A stretch of 6,719 bases of DNA from Acidobacteriota bacterium. Its GTDB lineage: Bacteria; Acidobacteriota; Blastocatellia; Pyrinomonadales; Pyrinomonadaceae. Positions 1-5,437 of this stretch are shown here, one piece after another. Each line of letters opens with the position of its first letter. The stretch's first letter is position 1. The translations under genes and the position numbers were made by a program. Below the pieces are notes generated by a model. That model had not been told where the DNA came from. It did not search any database and saw only the letters and a list, made by a program, of their open reading frames with translations. The stretch covers positions 1-6,719 of the forward strand of contig QHXE01000113.1 in the NCBI GenBank assembly GCA_003222835.1. Reading direction: 5' to 3'.

Positions 1-475
1 GATTTGCCCACGGATCAAGTGCGCGGCCAAGTTCCTGGCCCAGGCCAATGAAGCATAGCGCAATCACGACGAAGAAAAATCCACCCATCACTTCAACCGG
101 CACCGGGTAACGAAACAGATCCGGCATGCGATACGCGTTGCCGAAGAAGACAACTTCGGGCGAGGGACGATCGATTCCGTTTTGCACAAATTGGCCGCTG
201 GTGATTTCGACGATGTGCGCTGTCGCCATGCCGATTACCAGAATGAGCGGCGTCCACCTGAGATAGTTGCGGCGGTGGCTAGCGGCCAGACAACCATCCG
301 ACATTCCCAGGAAGCAAGCCAATAGCACTACGTTGGTGAAAAACGTCAGGTACAACGCATGAGCCGGAAACCAACGAATAGCCGCCAGCTCGATAAATAG
401 AATTAAGAAGCTAATCAAGAAAAGCTCGAGGCCGTCGCGTACAGGCGAATTAGTATTAGCAGGTTTATTATTCAC
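1..475 (-). CDS. Polytopic membrane protein, N-terminal part of a spermidine-synthase-like (fused MFS/SpeE type) protein; partial
   Basis: The gene starts with GTG at 475 and runs off the left edge, so only 158 residues are visible. An in-frame TAA 12 nt upstream of the GTG and a GAGGA Shine-Dalgarno sequence 6 nt before it fix this start. The visible part is membrane protein: hydrophobic segments at about residues 17-33, 41-58, 73-90 and 126-146, with a loop rich in polar residues at 91-125. The first helix carries 'FIELAAIRW', followed by 'FFTNVVLLACFLGM'; this pattern is typical of the membrane half of large bacterial proteins annotated as spermidine synthase-like or fused MFS/spermidine synthase. 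In that family a Rossmann-fold aminopropyltransferase-like domain follows the helices; it would lie outside the window, so enzymatic activity cannot be judged. The gene is 149 nt downstream of the GH5 gene, with a repeat pair in the gap. Family call by recall of motifs, moderate confidence; the coding call is strong. Confidence 0.72.
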   Translation of the reverse strand, partial: MNNKPANTNSPVRDGLELFLISFLILFIELAAIRWFPAHALYLTFFTNVVLLACFLGMSDGCLAASHRRNYLRWTPLILVIGMATAHIVEITSGQFVQNGIDRPSPEVVFFGNAYRMPDLFRYPVPVEVMGGFFFVVIALCFIGLGQELGRALDPWAN

Positions 476-481
476 AAACTG

Positions 482-486
482 TCCTC
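482..486 (-). promoter_or_regulatory. Ribosome binding site for the GTG-started membrane protein gene
   Basis: Read on the minus strand, GAGGA lies 6 nt before the GTG at 475-473. Because an in-frame stop sits just upstream and the next internal Met is about 57 codons further on, this site decides the non-ATG start. Confidence 0.6.
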
Positions 487-496
487 GTTATCGTCG

Positions 497-572
497 GTAC
501 CGCCTGCGGTAGCGGGCGGTTGATCGTTAATCATTTGAGCGGAGACTAACCGCCCGCAACCACAGGCGGTAC
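497..572. repeat. Tail-to-tail pair of 25-nt REP-like hairpins
   Basis: Two copies of a 25-nt unit face each other: copy 1 at 497-521 (plus) and copy 2 at 548-572 (minus), separated by 26 nt. The arms match at 23 of 25 positions. Each copy is also a hairpin by itself: GTACC, six stem bases, a four-base loop (GGTA or GGTT), six complementary stem bases, then GGTT. The non-Watson-Crick stem positions are G-U wobbles in RNA. The layout equals that of the copies at 2789-2850. Such pairs resemble REP/BIME elements, which lie between genes and can stabilise or end transcripts. Here the pair fills most of the gap between the GH5 gene and the spermidine-synthase-like gene. There is no U-tract, so an intrinsic terminator is not indicated. 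Confidence 0.8.
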
Positions 573-624
573 TGACAGAGATCGCATGGAAAATAACTCT
601 ATGGTCATCGATAAATCAATCGAA

Positions 625-2364
625 TCAATTTATCTCGACTTCCAGCGGCGTCGCATCGTGAGACTCATAGCCTTCCGGCCAGTTTGAGATATTCACGCCA
701 TAAAGCCAATCTGCATCGGGCGTGACCGCAAAGCGAATCGTGAGCGGCAAGCCGCGCGCAACTCGGAGACGCGGCGACCACGCGCTTGTCTTCCACTCCT
801 GAATCAAAGGCGCTTTCGGATCTTCGACCGGAACCAGACGCGAACCGCAATCGGTCCCGTTAACAAACAACGTGACGCGGGTGCGAACCCACGAAGGCTT
901 TGCATCAACGGGAGAGACTGGTTGAATATGCGCGCGCACGACGATCTGTCCGACGCGACGACGCTCGGTTCGACCCGGCACAACGTATTCGAAATAGCCT
1001 ACGCCCGATCCCCAGATATATCCGTAGCCGCCGCCAAGTTTTTCAAATCGGCCGCTCACTGCTATGTTCGGCCGGAAGCGATACAGAATCCCGCCTTCTT
1101 TTTTGTAGATAATCTCAGGTTGCACGGCCTCGTCGGTTTGGGTTCGCGAGAAAACGAATTGCCGCGGCACCAGATGTCGCCCTGAATCAAGCAGCGACGG
1201 CGGCGGCAAAGCGTTCGCTAACGAGGCGAAGAGATGTGCACCTCCATTCACCTCGGCCAGTATGGCGGCGTCGCGTGAGGATGAATAGGTAACGCCGTAG
1301 CCGCGCTGCGAATCCGGCGTCAGAATCCAGAACATCGCCCCCGCCACGCCGTCACGCGCTGCGTTTTCGAGATACGCACCATACCAATCCGACTCGGAAA
1401 ATCCTTTGTAGCCGTCGACGGACATTCCAAACTCGCCAAACACGAGCGGCTTCTTGATCGACGCCGCCGCAGCCACGCGATTCTCGATAAACTGCGAGAG
1501 CGCTTTCGGCGAATCGACAGAGGTGTCGGTGTCGTTAATCGGATAGTGGTGCACGTCGCAGTAATCAATTGTCGGCAGCGCATGATCCGCAATCCACTCG
1601 CGACGCTCAGCCGCCGAACGGAATCCCCAATCGCCCGGCGCGCGACGCTCAGCCCAATGGCCGGTCAAACACTGCGCTTCATTCATCAATTCAAACCCGA
1701 AGATCGTTGGATCGTCGCGGTACATGACTCCGTTGATGCTGTTGCGGCGCATGACGATCTTATCGACGTGCTCGCGATAAAGACGGCGGGCCGTTTCGTT
1801 CGAATAGAACAGCATTGCCTTCTCGTTGTCGATGCCGAAGGGATACTTATCATCGTCGGCTCCGCTAATTCCGGCCCAGCGTAAATACTGCGTCACGCCG
1901 CCGGTATCGCGCCACCAGTTGGCGAGGCAGAGTTGGACACGCAGACCATTACGCGCGGCTTCAGCCAGAACTTGATCGAGAAAGACAAACTCGGCTTCGT
2001 TCCATTTGTTCGGTGCGTAGCGAAATGCATGTGTGCGCGGCCAGTCATGAAAATCTGCGATCGGCTTAACGTCATTCGGGCCGCCTTCACCCGAGGCCCA
2101 CACGCGCACCACCTTGATTCCAATTTGCGCCGCCTGCCGCAAGGTTTCAGGCATGCGCGCGCGATCGTCATCGCGATACATTACTGCTACGTTTGCGCCC
2201 ACGAACCGGAACGGCTTGCGATCGATCACAAATCGCAGGCCGTCTGTTTGCACAAAGCCAGCGCGTCCGCGAGGCAGCGAAAGGCGCCAGCTCCCAATCG
2301 CAAACAAAATCGCCGCGCCTGCAATTAAAGTAGACGCGGCTAACAGAAGTTGTTTTCTGGCCAT
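625..2364 (-). CDS. GH5-type glycoside hydrolase (endo-beta-mannanase-like), N-terminally anchored or exported, 579 aa
   Basis: The protein probably hydrolyses beta-1,4-linked polysaccharide such as mannan outside the cytoplasm. It opens with a hydrophobic stretch (about residues 5-25) with no clear signal-peptidase site, so it may stay anchored. Residues about 37-385 look like a GH5 (alpha/beta)8 barrel: 'VVRVWA' with the conserved Arg87; 'DDPTIFGFELMNEAQ' with the general acid/base Glu229 after Asn228; 'CDVHHYP' near 269-275; 'KPLVFGEFG' with the nucleophile Glu311; and Trp346 in 'AMFWI'. The 'DDPTIFGFELMNE' string is closest to the mannanase-like GH5 subfamilies (GH5_7 type). Residues about 400-579 form an extra beta-rich region, perhaps a carbohydrate-binding domain, that I cannot assign. 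Upstream in-frame codons exist back to 2658 but overlap the neighbouring gene, so I start at the ATG that opens the hydrophobic segment; its Shine-Dalgarno (GGGGA) is weak and only 3 nt away. It follows the 118-aa membrane gene by 50 nt, suggesting one transcript. Substrate is inferred. Confidence 0.85.
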   Translation of the reverse strand: MARKQLLLAASTLIAGAAILFAIGSWRLSLPRGRAGFVQTDGLRFVIDRKPFRFVGANVAVMYRDDDRARMPETLRQAAQIGIKVVRVWASGEGGPNDVKPIADFHDWPRTHAFRYAPNKWNEAEFVFLDQVLAEAARNGLRVQLCLANWWRDTGGVTQYLRWAGISGADDDKYPFGIDNEKAMLFYSNETARRLYREHVDKIVMRRNSINGVMYRDDPTIFGFELMNEAQCLTGHWAERRAPGDWGFRSAAERREWIADHALPTIDYCDVHHYPINDTDTSVDSPKALSQFIENRVAAAASIKKPLVFGEFGMSVDGYKGFSESDWYGAYLENAARDGVAGAMFWILTPDSQRGYGVTYSSSRDAAILAEVNGGAHLFASLANALPPPSLLDSGRHLVPRQFVFSRTQTDEAVQPEIIYKKEGGILYRFRPNIAVSGRFEKLGGGYGYIWGSGVGYFEYVVPGRTERRRVGQIVVRAHIQPVSPVDAKPSWVRTRVTLFVNGTDCGSRLVPVEDPKAPLIQEWKTSAWSPRLRVARGLPLTIRFAVTPDADWLYGVNISNWPEGYESHDATPLEVEIN

Positions 2365-2384
2365 GAATCCCCGATACGCGTGCT

Positions 2385-2405
2385 GCACGCCAGAGGCGTG
2401 CGTAC
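2385..2405 (-). repeat. Intergenic hairpin between the 118-aa gene and the GH5 gene
   Basis: A perfect 7-bp inverted repeat (GCACGCC, loop TCT, GGCGTGC on the minus strand) is preceded by GTAC. It lies within the 50-nt gap, 20 nt before the GH5 start codon. No T-run follows it in the direction of transcription, so it is unlikely to terminate. It may be a second class of REP-like hairpin, or it may shape expression of the GH5 gene relative to the gene before it; both are inferences. Confidence 0.6.
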
Positions 2406-2414
2406 CCAAAGGAC

Positions 2415-2771
2415 TTATCGCGGGCTGGTCAAACGGACAAATCCCATGATGGTGCAAGCTCCGGCAAGAATCGCGAAGAGGTTGAAGAAACTCAGAATCG
2501 TAAGACTGAGTTGTATATCTCTCAGGACGAAACCAAAGCCGAGCAGTAAAAATTGCAGATGATAAAGCAGCATGCAGACGGCCGCAAAAGAAAACCACTT
2601 GGTGGAAGCGCCGAATGCCCGCGCGCGTGCAAACCCCATAACTGCCGAAATCAGCCAAACGACCGCGCCCAGGGCCAGCGAGCCAATGATTAAGGGCACG
2701 AAATAAGACGGCTCTTTGAATGTAGTCTCAACCTGATCGGGTTGGAGCAATGTAAGAAAACCAAGACTCAT
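2415..2771 (-). CDS. Small three-helix integral membrane protein, unknown function, 118 aa
   Basis: I do not recognise a family. The protein has three clear hydrophobic segments at about residues 22-46, 58-80 and 88-111, short loops between them (one basic, with Arg49, Arg51 and Lys58), and a short cytoplasmic-type tail ending Thr-Ser-Pro-Arg. The start at 2771 is well supported: GGGAG on the minus strand lies 6 nt before the ATG. The stop at 2415 is 50 nt before the GH5 start, so the two genes are probably read together. The protein may therefore help export, anchor or partner the GH5 enzyme, but nothing in its sequence shows this. A 98-codon open extension of the GH5 frame overlaps its 3' two-thirds; the membrane protein frame is the credible one because of its helix pattern and ribosome binding site. 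Confidence 0.75.
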   Translation of the reverse strand: MSLGFLTLLQPDQVETTFKEPSYFVPLIIGSLALGAVVWLISAVMGFARARAFGASTKWFSFAAVCMLLYHLQFLLLGFGFVLRDIQLSLTILSFFNLFAILAGACTIMGFVRLTSPR

Positions 2772-2788
2772 CGGTTACTCCCATTTCA

Positions 2789-2850
2789 GTACCACGCGCG
2801 TCAGCGCGTGGGTCATCCAAAGTCAGTACCAGCTCCGTCAGCGGCTGGGT
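2789..2850 (+). repeat. Two direct copies of the 25-nt REP-like hairpin
   Basis: Copies lie at 2789-2813 and 2826-2850, repeating every 37 nt. Both read GTACC, six stem bases, loop GTCA, six stem bases, GGGT, and both are preceded by TCA. Stem one (CCACGCGC with GCGCGTGG) is perfect; stem two (CCAGCTCC with GCGGCTGG) has one wobble and one mismatch. The stems differ in sequence from each other and from the pair at 497-572 while pairing is kept. A decayed third head (GTCAGTTCC) may follow at 2856-2864. The repeats lie 18 nt upstream of the 118-aa gene, in its leader if transcription comes from the 69-aa gene. Confidence 0.8.
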
Positions 2851-2864
2851 CGTCTGTCAGTTCC

Positions 2865-2919
2865 TCGTAAAAACAAAACGGCCGTTTGCGCAGGGCGATT
2901 GCCGCAAGGCGCAAACGGC
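2865..2919 (-). terminator. Likely intrinsic terminator downstream of the 69-aa gene
   Basis: A perfect 11-bp inverted repeat (GCCGTTTGCGC at 2881-2891, its complement at 2909-2919) with a 17-nt loop is followed, read on the minus strand, by CGTTTTGTTTTT. This is the stem plus T-rich tail of a rho-independent terminator for leftward transcription. It lies about 115 nt after the stop of the 69-aa gene and would separate that gene from the 118-aa/GH5 pair. The long loop and the two bases before the T-run make it imperfect. Confidence 0.55.
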
Positions 2920-3034
2920 GTCGCTCGGATCAATAATGCAAGCCAACCTTGTGGCCGGCAAAAATGCACGATTGGCTCTTAGGTCCGTCGCAAGCAATCA
3001 TCCGATGTCGGCACAGTGATTCTTGCAAAGTCCT

Positions 3035-3244
3035 CTACTGGGTGATGTGAATCTCCTCTTCCTTATTCACGTGCCGCAGGAATAGGAGCAACGCGCAGGC
3101 GCAGAATACTACGGCCAGAACCAGCGAGATCCATCCCTGCATATGTCCGCCTCCGGGCGTGCTGTCCGTGACGAACTTGTAGAATTCAAAAATCGCGCCG
3201 CCCAGCGCGGCCAGACCGACAATTGACAGAAGAAAGTCAACCAT
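3035..3244 (-). CDS. Small two-helix membrane protein, unknown function, 69 aa
   Basis: No family recognised. Two hydrophobic segments are visible at about residues 4-25 and 37-57, joined by a short loop with Ser-Thr-Pro-Gly-Gly-Gly; the tail (58-69) is charged, with His, Lys and three Glu. The start is firm: GGAGG lies 6 nt before the ATG on the minus strand, the best Shine-Dalgarno in the window. A terminator-like hairpin and repeat copies separate it from the 118-aa gene downstream, so it may be a single-gene unit. Small paired-helix proteins of this kind are common and often uncharacterised; no role is claimed. Confidence 0.7.
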   Translation of the reverse strand: MVDFLLSIVGLAALGGAIFEFYKFVTDSTPGGGHMQGWISLVLAVVFCACALLLFLRHVNKEEEIHITQ

Positions 3245-3282
3245 AATTAACCTCCGGCGTCTGCCAAGTTCTCCGCATGAAG

Positions 3283-3310
3283 CTTATAGATAAAGCCCCG
3301 TCTCGCTGAA
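3283..3310 (-). promoter_or_regulatory. Weak candidate promoter for the 69-aa gene
   Basis: On the minus strand, TTCAGC (3310-3305) and TATAAG (3288-3283) are separated by 16 nt and lie about 40 nt upstream of the ATG at 3244. The -10 match is fair, the -35 match is poor. It is offered only as the best candidate in this gap. Confidence 0.22.
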
Positions 3311-3393
3311 TGAATGCTTTTTGAACGGCTGCATGTTAACGCCGCGGCCGCGGATTAGCAAGCGTTTTCGTGACGCCGGCAATTTGATAGGTA

Positions 3394-3560
3394 GCTCCCT
3401 CTCCCTTTGGGAGAGGGTTGGGGCGAGGGCCTAGCGAAGAAACCCAAAATACTCTTCTTTCTCCCTCTTTATCGGAACGGAAAAAGGATGAAGGGGAGTT
3501 TTCGTTTCTTGTTGCTCAGCTAAGCCCTCACCCCAACCCTCTCCCAAAGGGAGAGGGAGC
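3394..3560. mobile_element. MITE-like fold-back element with 42-bp terminal inverted repeats, 167 bp
   Basis: The left end (3394-3435) and right end (3519-3560) are inverted repeats of 42 bp differing at two positions. Each end holds its own perfect 9-bp hairpin (CCCTCTCCC, TTT or AAA, GGGAGAGGG at 3397-3417 and 3537-3557), followed by a conserved GTTGGGGYGAGGGC. The 83-bp centre is itself partly self-complementary, so the whole element can fold on itself. It encodes no transposase; a short plus-strand open frame across it is an artefact. The CCCTCTCCC...GGTTGGGG type of end resembles repeats scattered through many bacterial genomes, from general knowledge. I see no clear target-site duplication. 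It begins 9 nt after the metalloprotease stop codon, so leftward transcripts run straight into its hairpin, which may protect or end the mRNA. Confidence 0.85.
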
Positions 3561-3569
3561 GACTAATCC

Positions 3570-4919
3570 TCACTCAACCGTGATCGCGCCGGCAAGGTAC
3601 GTGAATTCACCGCCCGCCGATTGCAAGCGAATGCTGTAATCGCCTGGCTGGACGCTCGACGCAACCGTGACTTCGAAGCTGATGACCGGATAAGGCGTAT
3701 CGAATTCTTCCTGCTGCAAGCTGTCCGCAACGACACTGATCAAAGGCGAGCTGATCGAAAGGCCTGCGGCGGCAACTTGATCGACAGCGTCGCCGCCCAC
3801 ATAAATCCTGAAGGTCTTGCCGGCTTTCAAAGGCAATACTGTGGTCGACAACTCGCCGTTCATTCCAATGACCTGAGGCTTGAGCGTCGGTGCGGGATTC
3901 GTGAATACAAACGAGCCCAGCGAGACCGGCGCGTCGCTCATCACGGCAATCAACTGTGAAAGTGAAGGACCATTAGCCATAAAGCTACGGAATGCCGTAG
4001 TTTCGATCAGACTCGAGTACTGTCCTCCCGTGGAAGCAATATCGCTCGCCGCGACCGGACCCTCCAGGCTCTGCACGATCACGTGATAGTTTCCGGCCGC
4101 CAGTGTTTCAATGTGATATTCTCCCGAAGCTAGCGAGACGGTACTGCCCACAACTTTTCCGGTTTCTGCGTCCTCCACGAAAATTTGTGCGCCAAATATC
4201 GGTCGCGACCCACCGGCCAGGCCGTTAGCAATCAGCTTTCCCGAAATCGAACCGGTTCCCGCGCGCGATCCATACAGCGCTCTGACGCCCGCCACATCGT
4301 CTGCCGACAGAGTACGTTGAGTAAAGGCTGGCAATCCGTAAACACCATTCATTGCCTGGCGCGGCTGCATTGTGGCCCCGATGATGGCCGAGTGCTCTAG
4401 GCCCAACAGATGTCCGACTTCATGCGTAAAGGTTGATTCGAGATCGTACGTCCCGGGCGTGCCGTCGCTGGAAAAAGGCTGATTAGGATTAAGCGCGATG
4501 TCGGCTTCCACGATCGCCCCGCCTGAATCATAGAAGACTCTCGTGCGGCCCGGATTCTCTGAAGCGCGAAATGCCGCGGCGTTTTCGGCAGAGATCGTGA
4601 TCAGATTGATTCGATCGCCGGCATTGTGTGGACTGATTGTCTGCGCCGTCGAACTGGTTTCCAGAAACTGAACATCCGTCACTTTGGCCCAGTGCGCCAG
4701 CGCGTTCTGCACGGCGCCAATGACGTCGCTGCCTGCTTTGATATTCGGTGGCGGTGAGTTCAGCGAAGTCGAGAAAGAGATGATGATTGGCTTGGTCAAC
4801 CACCGGCCCGCAACGATGCCGGCACTATCGCGATATTCGAGCGTGTAGGCGCGCATCGGCGTCTGCACGCCAACGAGGGCGAGCAGCGCAATAATCGCAC
4901 TCAGTCCTTTTCGGGTCAT
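3570..4919 (-). CDS. Secreted matrixin-like zinc metalloprotease (metzincin, M10-type), 449 aa
   Basis: An exported endopeptidase. Residues 1-24 are a signal peptide (basic start, hydrophobic core 8-19, likely cut after Met-Arg-Ala). The catalytic domain, about 25-218, carries HEVGHLLGLEH at 166-176: zinc ligands His166, His170 and His176, catalytic base Glu167. Met184 in 'GATMQP' is the Met-turn, and 'LSADDVAGVRALYG' at 204-217 is the usual end of a matrixin catalytic domain. No cysteine-switch propeptide is present, as is common in bacterial members. Residues about 222-285 look like a carboxypeptidase-regulatory-like beta-sandwich, and about 341-449 like an Ig-type domain; these may bind substrate or surface. 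The frame stays open upstream to 5138, but that stretch is Arg/Lys-rich and crosses repeats, so I start at 4919 where the signal peptide begins. The Shine-Dalgarno there is weak. It is divergent from the S8 protease gene. Natural substrates are unknown. Confidence 0.88.
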   Translation of the reverse strand: MTRKGLSAIIALLALVGVQTPMRAYTLEYRDSAGIVAGRWLTKPIIISFSTSLNSPPPNIKAGSDVIGAVQNALAHWAKVTDVQFLETSSTAQTISPHNAGDRINLITISAENAAAFRASENPGRTRVFYDSGGAIVEADIALNPNQPFSSDGTPGTYDLESTFTHEVGHLLGLEHSAIIGATMQPRQAMNGVYGLPAFTQRTLSADDVAGVRALYGSRAGTGSISGKLIANGLAGGSRPIFGAQIFVEDAETGKVVGSTVSLASGEYHIETLAAGNYHVIVQSLEGPVAASDIASTGGQYSSLIETTAFRSFMANGPSLSQLIAVMSDAPVSLGSFVFTNPAPTLKPQVIGMNGELSTTVLPLKAGKTFRIYVGGDAVDQVAAAGLSISSPLISVVADSLQQEEFDTPYPVISFEVTVASSVQPGDYSIRLQSAGGEFTYLAGAITVE

Positions 4920-4933
4920 CGCTCTTAATGTCC

Positions 4934-4951
4934 GATAAGCTTTAGCTTGTC
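4934..4951. repeat. Small palindrome in the leader of the metalloprotease gene
   Basis: AAGCT-TT-AGCTT (4937-4948), with flanks that extend the stem to eight positions with one mismatch, lies 15 nt upstream of the metalloprotease ATG. It could be an operator, an mRNA hairpin close to the ribosome binding site, or a dispersed repeat; the sequence alone does not choose. Confidence 0.4.
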
Positions 4952-4963
4952 GTGTTGCCCTAA

Positions 4964-4997
4964 GACGGCGACCGGCTACAGCTCGTCGGACGCCGTC
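4964..4997. repeat. Inverted repeat upstream of the metalloprotease gene
   Basis: GACGGCG (4964-4970) is the exact complement of CGCCGTC (4991-4997), with a 20-nt GC-rich spacer. No T-run follows on either strand. It belongs to the series of hairpins between the divergent protease genes; function unknown. Confidence 0.45.
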
Positions 4998-5077
4998 TGG
5001 CGCGGAGCCAATCTTAGCACGCCTCCGGGAATTATTCGTTGCTTTTTTGCTTGCGAACACGATCTGACGCCTTCTGT

Positions 5078-5245
5078 CATTCTCACGCGGTTTCAACCGG
5101 GTGGACGGACGTCCCCTTGAATTATTCAACCGTTTCAACGGTTTTCAGCTGCGTCACTCGGGAGCGGGCACAAGAAAACCGTTGAAACGGTTGAAGAAAT
5201 CGCAGTGCCCGTCGCTTTTCACCCGGCTTAAGCCGTGTGTGAATG
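5078..5245. repeat. Nested 168-bp fold-back element between the divergent protease genes
   Basis: Inner arms at 5125-5146 and 5174-5195 are perfect 22-bp inverted repeats. Outer arms at 5078-5103 and 5220-5245 are inverted repeats matching at 21 of 26 positions. Every arm also holds its own short palindrome: CGGTT-TC-AACCG (5088-5099), AACCGTT-TC-AACGGTT (5128-5143), AACCGTT-GA-AACGGTT (5177-5192) and CGGCTTAAGCCG (5224-5235). This is therefore a hairpin made of hairpins, with a 27-nt centre. No gene fits inside; open frames that cross it on the minus strand are products of the repeat. It may be a MITE-like element or two REP pairs, one inserted within the other. It separates the promoters of the two protease genes. 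Confidence 0.8.
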
Positions 5246-5352
5246 AGAGAGATAGTTGGTAGACCGCCTCTCAAGATCAGTTTGGCGACTTTCTTCCATA
5301 GCTGGGCAACTTGCTGCAACTCGCTGTAATCTCAAGACGGCCTGATGTATAT

Positions 5353-5380
5353 TTGAACACCGCACAGTGCCCGGTATTCT
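5353..5380 (+). promoter_or_regulatory. Candidate promoter for the S8 protease gene
   Basis: TTGAAC (5353-5358) and TATTCT (5375-5380) are 16 nt apart, each matching four of six sigma-70 consensus bases, and lie 57 nt before the ATG. The leader that follows carries CTAAAC three times (5384-5389, 5393-5398, 5405-5410). The region 5246-5437 holds no gene that I can see. Confidence 0.33.
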
Positions 5381-5437
5381 AATCTAAACTTTCTAAACGG
5401 ACCACTAAACAACGTTCTCCAAACAAGGTTTTCCCGC

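Noticed and set aside
497..572. Intrinsic terminator after the GH5 gene
   Set aside because: The inverted pair is stable but no T-run follows it on either strand, and the pair matches a dispersed repeat layout.
1546..2449. Several plus-strand open frames antisense to the GH5 gene (for example 1546-1884, 1933-2328, 2114-2449)
   Set aside because: They mirror the codon pattern of the GH5 gene, show no recognisable domain or ribosome binding site, and overlap each other in different frames.
2365..2658. In-frame 98-residue N-terminal extension of the GH5 protein
   Set aside because: It overlaps the well-supported 118-aa membrane protein gene in another frame, has low-complexity, non-conserved-looking composition, and would bury the hydrophobic export segment inside the protein.
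497..2850. CRISPR array
   Set aside because: The 25-nt units are only four, occur in both orientations, are self-complementary, and lack regular unique spacers; no cas gene is present.
3418..3639. Plus-strand open frame of 73 codons across the MITE-like element
   Set aside because: It is made of the element's end sequence and the antisense of the metalloprotease 3' end; such frames recur wherever the repeat inserts.
4920..5138. In-frame 73-residue N-terminal extension of the metalloprotease
   Set aside because: It is rich in Arg and Lys, reads through palindromic repeats, and would displace a clear signal peptide from the N-terminus.
5122..5319. Minus-strand open frame of 65 codons upstream of the metalloprotease
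   Set aside because: More than half of it lies inside the nested fold-back; the peptide is a translation of the repeat arms and resembles no protein I know.
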